From positions 35,285 to 99,284 of the forward strand of contig JACKQL020000144.1 in the NCBI GenBank assembly GCA_018296165.2: 64,000 nucleotides of DNA, written 5' to 3'. Shown piece after piece: positions 23,801 through 35,301 of the stretch. The notes beneath the pieces were generated by a model that had not been told where the DNA came from, did no database searches, and worked only from the letters and a program-made list of their open reading frames with translations. The DNA comes from Termitomyces sp. T153. Taxonomy: Eukaryota > Basidiomycota > Agaricomycetes > Agaricales > Lyophyllaceae. A program made the position numbers and the translations under genes. Positions within the stretch are counted from its first letter, which is position 1. Each line of letters begins with the position of its first letter.

Positions 23801-24774
23801 AGTGGGAGTAATAAGTAAATGTAGTAATGTACCCTCAGTCTTAGTAAAAGAATTGAGGGATGTAACCTAGGTAGGATCCACATATAGTCACACAGGCTGA
23901 GCCAACTATACAGTACAATCAGGCTCAATTGTGCTAAAGAAAATCAACAAAAAATGAAGAAAAATAAAGAAAAGAAAATAAGAATTTTGAAAATGTGACC
24001 ACCTGGGAAGTAACCAATGCCACTGCCACAGAGGAGAGTCTATCACAACACCAGTTATGCCCCATAGCCACTTTACTACAGTTTGATCCTTGAGAGCTTA
24101 TACAGTGCTCACATAAACTGCACTATCTGCTGTTTACATTTCATCCCTATTTACAGCTACTTTTGTAAATTTTTATCTTTCCTTATGTCTAATGACATAA
24201 AGATCAAAATTTATAAATGTTTCAGAAAGAAGAAAAAAAGGAAAAAATGATAAACAAATCCCCCATGTAATATTTGCATCAGAGTAGATGTCAGGAGCCT
24301 TGAAGATCTGGAAACTGACGATGAAATCCTGAGAAAATAATGTCAACTTGAAAAAGAGACCTGACAACTAATTTGAAGTCACAAGACCAATCTTAAAAAG
24401 CACGTGATAATACAGCTTGTCGCGACTCATGGGGACCTCTCTTGGCAACAAGGTAAACTGCTATTTTTTATGAAGAATCGGGGACGGCACTGTTGCCCAT
24501 CCCTGTATAAGTATAGACATTCCTGAGGAACCAGATGATTTTGGCCACAGATACACCAATGAGGATTCCTTCCACCAGGACTTTGAAATTGAGAAGCTAC
24601 TTTTGGGAGTTCTCCCAGCAGTCAAGGCATCATGTACTAAGGAACTGAGTCACAGTACGATAGCTAGGAGCAAACAATGAGTATTTTCCAAAGCGAACAA
24701 ACTATACGAACCAATTTGTCGTATACAACAAAAGAAAACGAAACCGTTATAGTCTTAGAGACTCAAACGTTCAT
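23801..24774. other. Transition from transposon DNA to gene island
   Basis: No gene is recognised. Up to about 24,300 the DNA is A/T-rich and nearly CpG-free; from about 24,380 CpG becomes common (cacgtg, gtcgcgac). The last 400 bp is the 3' flank of the MYND gene. Confidence 0.6.
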
Positions 24775-26620
24775 TTAACAAAAGCCTGCCGCTAACCGGC
24801 TGTTATCGAAATAGAATCCAGCGACATCTACAGGTTCTTTCCTGAACGAGATACTTCCCCAGACATTCTTGACGGGGCCAAGTGCGGGAACAAGATTCGC
24901 ACCCATGGCTCGAAGTATCCTCGCTTCTCCTTGAGCTTCGTTTTGATTGTAGGCCTATTGATTCGATTCTAGTGAGTCATCGGAAGGTTCTGGAGGGGGG
25001 AAACTCCAGTATTCACCGTGAACACGCTTGGAATCTTGTTCTCAACAAGAAGAGACATGGTCTCCTTCCACAACCATGTATCCTCCAGCGAAGAACCCGA
25101 ATTGAAAGCAACAGCGAGACTGGGTTTCATGAATTTGTTGCCCAATGTTCTTACATAGTCATGATAAGTCCTGCCAGTGCCGAGCAGTGATCAATCGAGT
25201 TTTCACAAGAAAAAACGGGTTGTACATGCCGAGCAGAGTAATGCTGAATGATGTTGCACTTGCGGGAAGTGCATTTCCTGCCAGATGGGTTGATGATCAA
25301 CAATTAAATTGACACGGATATGGAGGTACCAACAAATCGCATCTCGTTTTTCGGAAGTTTGGAAACCTCGTGCCCGCATAGAACAACCTACAAGGAGAGA
25401 ACTGAGCGCTAGGTGAGGAGTATTACATAGTGAGTGATACCTGAAGCATCTTGAGCTCAGGTAAACGATGTAAAATCTCCTCAAACGTCTTGGCATGAGC
25501 CATTTCGGTGTCGGCCGCCCCGAGGATCTATGGAAATGTCGGTTTCGGTTTTGCTTCCAATAAATAAGAGGTTACATACGTGGATAGTAAGTGTCTCGCT
25601 CTGAGTCCATAGAGCATCGGGGTTGAGATGTTCCAAAGCCCAAAGAATCGTCATGGGCATCGACAAGCCAACCGACGCGAATCGAACACGCGACCTGGCC
25701 GTCTCGGTAGACCCACCGTATTTCTGAGCGATCTCGCTTAGAAATTCATCCTCCCAGCTCGTGTTTTGAAGTGACTCCCAGGATGACTTGATGCGCTCGA
25801 GCGCCCAAAACCCCATGGACTTATTCATGGTCGATTCCTTTGTAAGTTTGATATCCTGTACAACTTCAATGTTCATTTGACACTGTGTGAGTCCGTCGTG
25901 CCCGTCCTCACAGGCTTCTTCGGCGTGGTGATGTCGTACGGCATCCCAGTGACTTTCAGAGCAATAGAAAGCCAAATTGCATACGCAACAAGCCTTGAGA
26001 TAGGTCGGGAAGAATCAGATCCCTTACTATTCGCTGCCTCTGCCCTAAGCATCCGGTCGCTACGTCCACTAAAAGAAAGGCTCAGATGTGTATCAAAAAA
26101 GCAAATCAATACCTACCATGCCATGCATCGAGGCTCACAGACAATCATGTTTCGCTCGGAATCAGTTAACTGGCGCTTGAGTAAATTCTCAAGATAGTCA
26201 AGTTGGTTCCAAGCAGCAGCTTCGATATCCATATTGAGCTTTTGGAGGTCCTGATATGGCGCGGTAGGAGTATCGGCAACGAGATCCTGGAATACTGCGT
26301 CGTTATGAAGTCCATGAAGGGCTTTACACATGACCTTATGGTTAGCCCAGTTTTCCTGTGTGCCAAGTCAAGATAGTGAGAATGATAATTTTGTCTCCAT
26401 CTCTTTTTCGAGCCAACCAACTTTTTGACAATCTGTCAAATAAATATCAGCAGGCATTTTAGACGAGACATAATACATAATCGCTCGGCTGACCAGCGCT
26501 GCAGTACTTTACGGTTCCACATTTGGTGCATCCCCCTTGCCTTTTGGAACATGCGTAACAAGCTTGACCGCTGAGCACATAGTAATTGATAGTACTCTCC
26601 AATACTGGAATCACGGCCAT
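24775..26620 (-). CDS. MYND zinc-finger protein with an apparent frameshift
   Basis: Exons on the minus strand: 26620-26494, 26432-26422 (11 bp), 26355-26117, 26068-25580, 25527-25441, 25387-25330, 25277-25226, 25170-25005, 24954-24775, about 469 residues. The N-terminal MYND finger is complete: C-Y-A-C, C-T-K-C, Y-C-x3-C, W-x2-H-K-x2-C across the three first exons. A second Cys/His group follows (CMACGRSD and CCVCNLAFYC). The C-terminal half (HAKTFEEILHRLPELK, LAVAFNSGSS, IPSVFTVNTG) matches the fungal family with a MYND finger fused to a C-terminal domain like that of Mss51. MYND fingers bind proteins; the role of this one is unknown. The 489-bp exon is one base out of phase near 25,990-26,000, between the two Cys pairs; no intron fits there. 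This is either a real mutation or an assembly error. Confidence 0.8.
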
Positions 26621-27445
26621 ATTCTTCAACTTCTTGTTGTGGGGTGGCTATGGTTGACACGTAGAGCTTTGTTCCTCTCTTAAAGAAAAATCAGGCAGTA
26701 AAAGCGAATCGCATAATTATTAATGTGCACCCCGACAATAGAAGCACGTTACTCTGCGTCACAGGCCCGATAGGATCAAACAACACGATGATAATCAAAC
26801 AGCAAAACAAAACGCAAGTTTGAATCTGATATGGCCATTAGATCTGCTTGCAAGTTTTACCGATCGTCTAAAACGCCCGAAGCGCCAAAACACAAACGTC
26901 TTCTCTGCACTGTGACGTATTTTTTTTCAGCAGCGTGGGCCGCTGACCCCCAAGCTCGGAAGTCGCACGATATACCGAAGTTCTAAAGGACTTGACAGCA
27001 GTCTGATTCACTACAGAAGTTTGACACTAGGAGCGTCAGGCATGCCTGCAGCAGTCGATAACTATCCCCATCAAATTGGTTTGACAAAGGATCGCACTCA
27101 TTCACGAGTCATCTCACCGCTTGAAAACATGACGGACGTGTTGATCGCTTGATTTCTTCCGCATCGCAATGATAATGTGTTCTTGTCGGCTCAAACACCA
27201 CTATATCCAATACATGGCCAATGCTTCTCGAGAGGTTGCAGAAGGCGATCTGCTATTGACAAAGGAAATAAAACGTAACGTAGAAGCTACATTTTCCAGG
27301 TAATGCGTGTTGCTGATTCTCAGAATCACACGTTATTCTGGACCAGGCCGCGATCTCTGCACTCTGCACGGTGATTAATTGCCGCCAGTCCATCTATAAC
27401 AAGCGAAGGGGTGAGTATATGTCGCATGGTAAAGCGCAGAAAAAC
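26621..27445. other. Intergenic region upstream of the MYND gene
   Basis: I see no gene. It holds the promoter of the MYND gene and the 3' flank of the neighbouring LPMO gene, both on the minus strand. No clear TATA box was found. Confidence 0.5.
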
Positions 27446-28713
27446 CTACACAGCAGGTCCGGGGATTGGATAAGCCTTGGGTTCACGATTCAGTTGTACA
27501 GATAGAGAGAATAGTATTACTTCCACTCACACTCGTGTCTACACAAAAGATTATCAGTGAAAAGTACGACGAGAGAAGGATACTGAGATGACATACTTGT
27601 GTATACATCATATACAATTCCTATCAATGAAATACATTGCCAATTAGTGGGTATTTTGATCATTGTGCCTACAGGTCAACATACCGGGTGTAGTTGCCGT
27701 GTAGGCACCAGGGAACGACACAAAGGAAGTTGGGAAAGCCGTTCCGGACCCCGTTACTTCGATCTGGATACAGCTGGGATAGACTTGAACACCAGGATAT
27801 GTGTATGCTACCAGCTAATCAACGACAAATAGAAAAGAATTCCATGTCAGAATCCTCACCGGCATGTAAAGCGATACTAGCAAAGGTGATACATATTACG
27901 TCAGTCAAGTAGCATGTTTGATCAACGGAGACACGCACATCTCATGACGAATAATGTATTGTCCGGCCTTGAGCTTCGGGGGAATAGTGAATGTGTATAC
28001 GCTCTTGGAGGCGGTAAGAAGATCCGTCGCGGCCCATAGTCCCGAAGAGTCCTTTCCAGACTCGGCCACCTTGAACCAGACAACACTAAAAATAACGAAT
28101 GCCACCAACAGTTCCGTATGATAGGCTCAGGGGCTCATGTGATATGGTACTTACGACGTTCCTGGACTCCATGTTGTTATATCCGAAGGTGCACGTGCCA
28201 TATATGTGATCATCGGGCCCTTATGGCTGTCTGGCCAAGTCGTCCAATTCAGATGAACTTGGGTGCCTGCTGCGACACTGCCGTAGATAGGCGCGGGGCT
28301 GCTGCCTACCACACCTCCCGCAGACCAACCATTGCATTGAATACTAAGGACCTATGATTGATTGATCGAGATATGATGTAGGCGGCACGCTTACTCGAGG
28401 AGGGACAGATCCTCTACAGGACCTGGATGTTGGGATATTAGGATCAGAGATCCGGGATAAGACAAGGATGTCTAAGACGGACCATTTCCTGGAATCGGGC
28501 GGATGATTCGAGGGACTGGGGGGCTAAGGTACCTATTGCGTTGTTAGTCAAAGAGGCGGAAACACGAAGAGAGAATCTCTACGGGTCCAAGTAGGGGTTG
28601 TAACCCGTATAAGTCGCAGAACCTAGGAGAACTTCCTGAACATATCCGTGTCCGTTCACTGATCTAGTGAAGGAAAAGAGAGCAGCAGCGAGCACAAGCA
28701 AAGTCTTCGTCAT
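27446..28713 (-). CDS. AA9 lytic polysaccharide monooxygenase, canonical
   Basis: Ten exons on the minus strand: 28713-28583, 28532-28483, 28422-28395, 28343-28155, 28085-27939, 27876-27860, 27807-27685, 27620-27597, 27538-27531 (8 bp), 27475-27446, giving 248 residues with all phases consistent. Residues 1-21 are a signal peptide; cleavage exposes His22 (HGYVQEV), the first copper ligand of the histidine brace. The second is His110 in [11 protein letters not shown]. Gln195 and the axial Tyr197 lie in GVQVYPSC, and the chain ends PIPGPAV without a carbohydrate-binding module. Enzymes of this family are secreted and cleave cellulose or related glucans oxidatively with a copper-bound oxygen species. 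An alternative in-frame start lies three codons upstream (28722). Confidence 0.94.
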
Positions 28714-30422
28714 TTCGGGCATTCAGTATCCTCTTTTCGCGGGTCGCCCACCTGCTTTAAGTACGATTCCAAGAGCTACATTCTTATGCGTCATGTCACT
28801 AAGTTTCTCCGGCACGTCTAATATTGAGGTCATTGCCCAGAAAACAGGTCATCCGCACAATCAAGTGATAGTACCCTTGTTAGAACGACATGGTAGACGA
28901 AGAATCGCGGCAATTGAAACGAGAATATAGGTATCAGCAAAGGCTTGGCATAGCTTGAAGCTGTAGTTGGGTGACAGATTGATTGGATTTGGACTTCACA
29001 ACCTCGGATAAAATAAGGAAGAAAGAATGCCAAGAGATGAGTACAATGTTTGTACATATCTGACGAAGTGGACCACTGAGGAAGACGCAATAAGCACGGC
29101 GGGGACAAGCTCTTGGTAATGAAAAGAACTAGGAGATGTCCCACATCACATCGACGCAGAATACGCAGCAGCTGCAGAGTTTTGAGTCCGGTCAAGCATT
29201 TCTGAGAGGGGCAGTAACTAGTTCCAGGACACGGGTAGAAAGTATGTTGAAGACCGCGGTGCCAATAGTGGGTATATCCTGTACAAAAATTTTGCCGAGA
29301 TTCAAATACGTGTATCCAGGTCGGACGCAGGAGGAGCTTGGTGAAGCGAAGTAAAAATCTGTATTTGAAAAAAACTTGGCCTCAGTGTCACACCCTCCGG
29401 AAACATAGCACTCGTGTTCTCGCAAGGAGCTGGGTTCCGAGTGGTGAAAAATGACCACATCACTTACTAGTAGCTCGGTCCAGGCCCTGACAAGGAAGGC
29501 TATACCCCGATGAAACTTTTGGCGTGAAGGTGTAATTTAATCTCCAGCGACGAAGCGTGCCTTCGGACCACCGACTTACATTGTTATGACGGACGAGTTG
29601 CAAGGAACCCCGAGTCGACAAGGTTATCCAACAAGGTTATCCAACAAGGTTATCCAAACAAGGTTATCCAAACAAGGTTATCCAGATAATCACGTGGTCA
29701 GACGCGCCGGTCCATCCCTGCAGGATCTTCCCCGCTCGTCCCCGGACCAATTGACAGTGGGTTTCAAGTAGAGAGGCAGGTACGTTGTTCTGCCGATAAA
29801 GCTTCGTAACAATTCGTTATACTAATCTGCTAAGGCCTCTAGAAACTATCACCGGTACAAAGATGATATTGATCTCTTTGTAAGCCGGTCCTTAGAAGTG
29901 TTCAATCAAATTAATTCCATTTACTAGAGCTATTTTCAGTGGAAACCCGATAACTCTGGACCAGCCGGCAGCACTGCAATTATCCGCTCATTTTTTACGA
30001 GTCAAATTCCCGAACGATAATCATGAATCAGCTAGGTATATTGATACCAAAGACCCAGAATCCGGACCAATATCACTACGGTAGTTGCCCTTTTGGCGAT
30101 GTCAAAGGTTACATTAGCGCTGTAAAATTACGCATCTGTCTTTAGACTCAGTCGGCGCAGAGTACGACTAATGCCGGAGATCACGTCCACGTGACGGAAG
30201 ACTGACATGTGTTGAACTGCGATCAGGCAACAAAAACGACGGCGACGACGGCTGGGCTGGAAAACAAAACACCCACCTGAGTTTGTCAGGGCATCTGATT
30301 AGCCTTCTTGAGGTCTAATTGGCCCACGCACAAATAGCCACCGCGTTCACACACTTTCGACCATTCTCACCCTGCCGGCTGTTCGCTGATCACCGTACGC
30401 TTTCTCTCTCTCAGCTACCCTC
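28714..30422. promoter_or_regulatory. Divergent intergenic region with GATA-type repeats
   Basis: It separates the minus-strand LPMO gene from the plus-strand membrane-protein gene. I see no coding gene; open frames around 28,830-29,460 lack any recognisable domain. A five-unit tandem repeat sits at 29618-29684. Pyrimidine-rich stretches lie on the minus strand around 29,010-29,040. Confidence 0.55.
29618..29684. repeat. Tandem array of five AAGGTTATCC units
   Basis: Five 13-14 bp units (acaaggttatcca, some with an extra a) follow each other. Each contains TTATC, which is GATAA on the other strand, the core bound by GATA factors of nitrogen and light control. An E-box (cacgtg, 29691-29696) lies next to it. 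The array is about 0.9 kb upstream of the LPMO start and 0.74 kb upstream of the membrane-protein start. Binding is inferred. Confidence 0.8.
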
Positions 30423-31441
30423 ATGTCCTCCAGCAGCCCTCCGACCTCCGGGTCGAGCAGCTTTCCTGTTTCCTCCACTTTTAATCCGTCCACATCAACC
30501 TCCAGCACATTCAGCTCTTCTTCCGTTGAGCCTACAAGTTCCAGCAGAGGTCCATCAAACAATGGGAACACCTCTGCAACACTATATCGTGCGTTACCTT
30601 ATAGAAAGTTACATACTTTCATCATCCATATCTCTATCTTACAGTCTACACCTTCCTTGCGACTCTCGTCCTTCTTCTCTCTGTCAGTGCCGCCATCATC
30701 CTCCGTTCTCTCATCTTACGAAGACGGCACCAACGCCTGGTCGCAGAAGCCATGCGCAACGGAACCTGGGTACCTCCATCGCCCGGCGCAACTGGACCAT
30801 TCTTGCTTGGCAGTGGTGGACGCAGAGTTGATCTTACTAAAAAACCAAAAATGTGGGAAGCCTTCGTGGGATCGGGTGAGCGTCAAACTCCAAGAACAGG
30901 CAAGACCGAGGCAGTGACGGAGTGGGAATGGGACTCCATCCGCCCGTTCGCAGCGGCGTATGTCACTCCACCTGGTCCAAACGATTCTGTTCCCGTCGCA
31001 TCAAGTCCAGAGCCACAAGATCGGCCGTCGTTAACAGCCCGTCTGCACACTCTGTTCCGCAATACGCAACAGCGTACACCTGCACCTACCCCCGCTGAAC
31101 CCCATATGACAACTACCACGACGCCCACCCCCGCCACTGCCGCACCTCTACTCGCTGGCGCTTCCCCACCTGCTGAACCTGGAACTCCTGATACCCCGCA
31201 GAAAGTCCGTGTTGCGGTGCTCATTGCAATGCCTCAGCCACCCGAAGCAAAGTCACGCTCGCCCACCCCTCAGCTCGTCGCTTCCACCTCGGCTGCAGTC
31301 ACACCCCATTCGAATGCCGACGATGAAACGGAGCTTCCTCATATCGAATTCGGCGTTGCCGAACTTGAAGTGTCACATACCCAGTCTAACCGGGATAAGA
31401 ACATACGATCTTCCGTCGCTAGTGGAAGTTCGCTCATTTGA
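30423..31441 (+). CDS. Single-pass membrane protein, Ser/Thr-rich ectodomain
   Basis: Two exons (30423-30588 and 30645-31441) give 320 residues. The first 55 or so residues are mostly Ser, Thr and Pro, a likely O-glycosylated outside part, with no clear signal peptide. A hydrophobic helix follows directly after the intron (FLATLVLLLSVSAAIIL), then a basic stop-transfer stretch (RRRHQR). The remaining 230 residues are Pro/Thr-rich and probably cytosolic. This is the layout of fungal cell-wall or sensor-like proteins of unknown function. No enzyme domain is visible. Confidence 0.65.
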
Positions 31442-32940
31442 TAAGCTTCTTTCCAACATGCCTCTAGGGGGTTATGCATGGTATATTCTGTTGTGTGCTT
31501 GTTGTATGAGTCGTGTTGCGGATACCCGCATATGCTTACTATACCTATTGTTTGTAAGATGATGAGAACGCATTGTTGGGCGTGTAGGTGTCGCGATTGT
31601 ACGTCGGTGTGTATAGTTGTATTTAGTTTGTTACCATAGTTAGTACTGATGATTTGTGATGTGATCATGAGTGTGAGGGTCAACAAGATCCTACCTGAAA
31701 TTGTATGAAGAGGCAGGTGAGAGCCTTGAGGTTTTTTCCTTGATGGGTCCTGAAACAATCAAATTCAGATGTGAACTCGTGGACGACATGCATTCTTTCA
31801 TGGTATATCATGTCCACGACATGCATTCTTTCATGGTATATCATGTCCACCCGCGTTGCCTCACGCGCACGCTGTGTCCCTTGTGTAAAGTTCCCTCACA
31901 AGTTCAAATCACTAAGGAACGATCATCGGTGCAGATCGCCTGTCTTTGAAACTCCTCCAGTTCCCAGATGAGAAGGCGATAACTCGTAAGTCGCTGTCCG
32001 ACTGAGACCAGCTTAGTAGTCGAAGCCACAGAAAGGATCCAAAGCAATCTCATCTGACATCTCTGAAAATTTCTATTCAGACGTCCAAATCCAGGCTGGC
32101 TAGCTCGGTGTTCCCGCCGTTATTTTTAAAAAGATAGCGGGAAATGTGCTAGAGGGTTCAATGCGATCTGTCTCAGCTGAAGCGCTAAGGCCATTGTTAG
32201 AACATACCCTATCCGGATTGTCATGCACCTTGCTGGGGTTCGCTCCTAAAGCCCCGATTACAGCACGATTAGTGATGCTTAACCTTTGAGAAAATGTCAA
32301 GGTTTAAAAGAATGGGGGCAGAAATCTACATCAAAGGCATCCTTGAACCGTCGTAGTAGAGGTACAGTGACTGACGAGGCTTCAGACTGTAAAAAGTGCA
32401 GATGAGGAAACGCCGGCACGAGGCACGAGTCCCATAGTATTCGGAAGGACCAAGGTCCCCAAGGGTCTATGTTATGTCCCATAGTGAACGTGATATGACG
32501 CAACTCTCCATTTAAACTGGTGACCTGGATCAATTCAACCTTGTAAGAAATTAGAATGGTCACAATCCAGACCAGAGCTCGAACGCTGGGGCGTCTTCAT
32601 CACATATGCGTAGGACTTTTCGAACCATAAAAGCAACCAATCCTGTAGGACTGAGCTGGCTTTCACTTTCGTGAACAGTAGATGTAACAAAGTTTGATAG
32701 AATAACATACATTATCCTTGTTTGGTTTGAACAGGTTCAAACGGCAACAATTAGAAACCGTCTTTCTCAAGCAATTACCTGTTGTATTGCGGATTATATG
32801 GGCCGACGAATACGAATTTGAAGATCGTCAAATAGTTAATTTGAAGCGTTTACCTAAGTCAATGGTCTTAATAAAGCAATAAAAAGAATGTCCACTTTCA
32901 TGGGGGATGGATCCGATCACGAGTTAAGAAACTTGTAATT
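31442..32940. other. Convergent intergenic region, no gene recognised
   Basis: It lies between the 3' ends of the membrane-protein gene (+) and the Cys-rich protein gene (-). An 88-codon minus-strand frame at 32,297-32,563 is open but matches nothing I know. A 33-bp unit is tandemly duplicated at 31785-31850. Confidence 0.5.
31785..31850. repeat. 33-bp perfect tandem duplication
   Basis: The unit starting gacatgcattctttcatg is repeated exactly at 31785-31817 and 31818-31850. It contains the partly palindromic stretch catgtccacgacatg at the junction. It lies in the 3' flank of the membrane-protein gene. Confidence 0.9.
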
Positions 32941-33734
32941 CTACACCAGTGTCAGAATTATACCAGCGAAAACACCAAAAACGATAGAGCTCGGAGCACC
33001 ATGAAGAGTCGAACGTGTAGAACTGCCTGTCGAGGTGACCGTCACGGTAACTTGACTGGCGATAACCTGAGAAATCGTAGGCGTGATAGAAAAGGTAAAA
33101 GGCAAAGCATTTGTCGCTGACGCGGTTGCAAAAGAGCCGATGGCACCCGTGGAGCTGAGGGACACTATCATAGAAGGCAGTTGGCATCCAAAGTTGAAAC
33201 CTGTGCGCGGCTAGATCAGTGGTCGGAAAAGGTGGCGGTATTCCGAAGATACACACTGTCAAGGACTTCTTGCCCAGCCGCAATTTCTTCCACAGTCGGA
33301 TCAAGTGCAACGATACAGTCTACACAGCTCTCGAGCATTCCTGCGTTGGAAGTGGTACATAAGCAAGTTAGATCGGTGCAACTCTTAATTCCAGAAGGTC
33401 AGGATTGTTTGACCAGTGGTTCTAAGCAAATGTACCTCAATAGTCGACGTGATAACATTGCAGCTGTTTTGGCACTGTCAAGATTCAGCACAACTATAGT
33501 TTAACGCTTGGACTAGTATGTACTTGAGGGGGTATATCGAGCGGGCCAGTCTGGCGAGTCAAAAGGTGGCCTAACAGACCTCTTGATCTCAGAGTTGAGT
33601 TCCCCGACACTGAAGCAAGCCCACATCAGTAGATAGCCCAGATATATTCTGGTATCACACATACCCTGAATGCCCTCTGACACCAATATACACGAGAGGA
33701 GGACGACCAAGTTAGAAAAGTGAACGAGAATCAT
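32941..33734 (-). CDS. Secreted Cys-rich protein with GPI-anchor-type tail
   Basis: Five exons on the minus strand: 33734-33665, 33609-33524, 33474-33436, 33383-33257, 33200-32941, giving 193 residues with all phases matching. The N-terminus is a signal peptide (MILVHFSNLVVLLSCILV). The middle has a Cys pattern reminiscent of small fungal wall proteins: C-x3-C in CQNSC, then SCTDLTCLC, then SCVDC, and a last Cys in FGCQLPS. A Ser/Thr/Val-rich stretch follows, and the chain ends with a hydrophobic tail (IVFGVFAGIILTLV) behind small residues (HGAPSS), as in GPI-anchored wall proteins. The 12-codon spacing and Cys-leu-Cys are typical of Agaricomycete surface proteins of unknown role. It is not a standard CFEM domain, which needs eight spaced cysteines. 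Confidence 0.78.
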
Positions 33735-34421
33735 CGATGGTGGTGGTGGTTATTATCAAAAGGAGGCAGTGGAAGGACAAGTTGCGCATCATGATAATTA
33801 TAAAGATATGAGACACTTCGGAAGCGCCAGAACTAGTACTTCTATGTGTTGGACTCAGGTTAAGTTCGACGCAGTTTTGAGCCGCGCGCTTGTGACTTTC
33901 GGAGATTCCCGATGCAGGGCGATTTCGCGCCTTTTTCTTCCGTACCTAGCCCCATCATAAGGCAGGTTCGCGGTTTGCCCAATGCTGATGTTTTTGAGCG
34001 AACACAGCTTTTTTCCTTCCTAGTACAGTTTGTACTTCTTCTCCGACTCAATTCTTCAGCGCCCAGAAAAATCTGCTCCGCGTTCCGTGGTATATAAGAG
34101 AAATACGTCTTATACAGTATATTCCATCCATTTTTTATGCGCTTCAATAATTTGATTGGACTAATCTTCAGGTTCCGGAACCCACAATTGGCATGAATGA
34201 TCATTGCAATTGTCAGTACTAAAACCGTGATGAAGATAGTCGAACAGTTTCATTGCAAGTTTTGTGGCTTTGTGAAATTATATTAGCTGTCTTGAAGGAA
34301 TACACTCGATGAAAAGTAATGAAAGTAACTAGGTGAAGTGATAAAGAATGCAATTATATAAAGCCTGCTTTGAACGTAATGGACTAATTGTACGATATGA
34401 ATACTGTTATACAAGAAGAAT
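33735..34421. promoter_or_regulatory. Promoter region of the Cys-rich protein gene
   Basis: No gene is seen. On the minus strand a TATA-like stretch (ctttataattatc, 33793-33805) lies about 60 bp upstream of the start codon, and a CCA repeat directly precedes the start. The far end is the 3' flank of the AA9 gene. Confidence 0.45.
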
Positions 34422-35301
34422 CTATCCGCGCCATACTGCGGGGCCAGGACAGGTGTAGGAACTGGGGTAAGGAGGGTAGATGTTGACGTTGACTGAAGCA
34501 TCTGTAGTCGAAGTGAGCTTGTGTTAGAAACATATAGATGATTAGACAACTTACCGCCAGCGCCAATATATCCTGGGATCGCAACCTTGGGGGGGTTACC
34601 AGAACCACCATTATTGATTTTGATCTGAGCGCAAGACATAAAAGCCTCGGGTGGAAGGACGTGAAGACCGATTTGCTCCATGCGAATCAGGTACTAGTTG
34701 AGAGTAAGTGAAAGTTTGATGGTTCAGAGTCAAACACTGTTTACCTCGCCGGAAGGAGTGTTCTTAGGGATGGTGGTGACGAACTGGTTCTGGTTCAAGC
34801 TCTTGAAAGTAAAAGGGTTGTAAGAAGCAACACCCCACTCAGCGATCTACGGAAGAATCAAAGTCAGCCTGGATACAAAATGAGCTAGGAAGAGGATCGG
34901 ACTTTAAACCAGTTGGTGCCAGAACCGTCCCAGGCAGAAGCAGCGCCAGGGGCCTTGCCGAGGTAGATAGCAGCCGGACCTTGGTGGTAGACCTTACCGA
35001 CGGAGATGCCAAAACCGATAGAGTCGCCGGCATTAACGCTCACGGTATCCGTGGCGTGGCCAGGGCTGACATTGCAGCGCATGTCAGTAGAGGTGACCGG
35101 CTTTACAGGGCTGTTGTTCTGGGGTTGACGGACGGCGGCAGTGTTAGCCTGACCGTTGACGAGCAACTGGTTGAAAATATCTGAAGGTGGCAAAGTCAAT
35201 AATGAAAGAGATGAAATTAGGTGAAGCCGAAAAAACTCACAGTGCGCAGATGCCGTTTGGGAGACAGCGACCAAACCGATAATAGCGCTCGAAAACTTCA
35301 T
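34422..35301 (-). CDS. AA9 lytic polysaccharide monooxygenase, atypical copper site
   Basis: Five exons on the minus strand: 35301-35241, 35180-34903, 34846-34745, 34693-34555, 34501-34422, giving 219 residues. A 19-residue signal peptide ends TASA, and cleavage exposes His20 (HYIFNQLLVNG). His86 lies in VYHQGPAAIYLG. His158 (GLHV), the disulfide-type Cys168 (MSCAQIKI), PKVAIPGYI and the end TCPGPAVWRG are all typical of AA9. In the usual Gln-x-Tyr motif before SCAQ this protein has Glu163-Ala-Phe165, so the axial Tyr is Phe and the Gln is Glu, and the loop before it is short. It may have altered activity or a non-catalytic copper role. No cellulose-binding module is attached. Confidence 0.93.

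Noticed and set aside
24882..25190. 102-codon plus-strand open frame
   Set aside because: It is the complement of the last exons of the MYND gene, whose minus-strand reading matches a known fungal family.
25990..26023. 34-bp GTAAGG...CAAG segment as an intron in the MYND gene
   Set aside because: Removing it does not restore the reading phase between the flanking exons and it is shorter than every other intron in the island, so a frameshift is the simpler reading.
30319..30831. Plus-strand open frame overlapping the membrane-protein gene
   Set aside because: It reads through the 5' flank and the intron in another frame. The spliced model from 30423 gives a coherent Ser/Thr-rich part, membrane helix and basic stop-transfer stretch.
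32297..32563. 88-codon minus-strand open frame in the convergent intergenic region
   Set aside because: No domain, no supporting splice sites to further exons and no recognisable relatives; kept only as a note in the intergenic entry.
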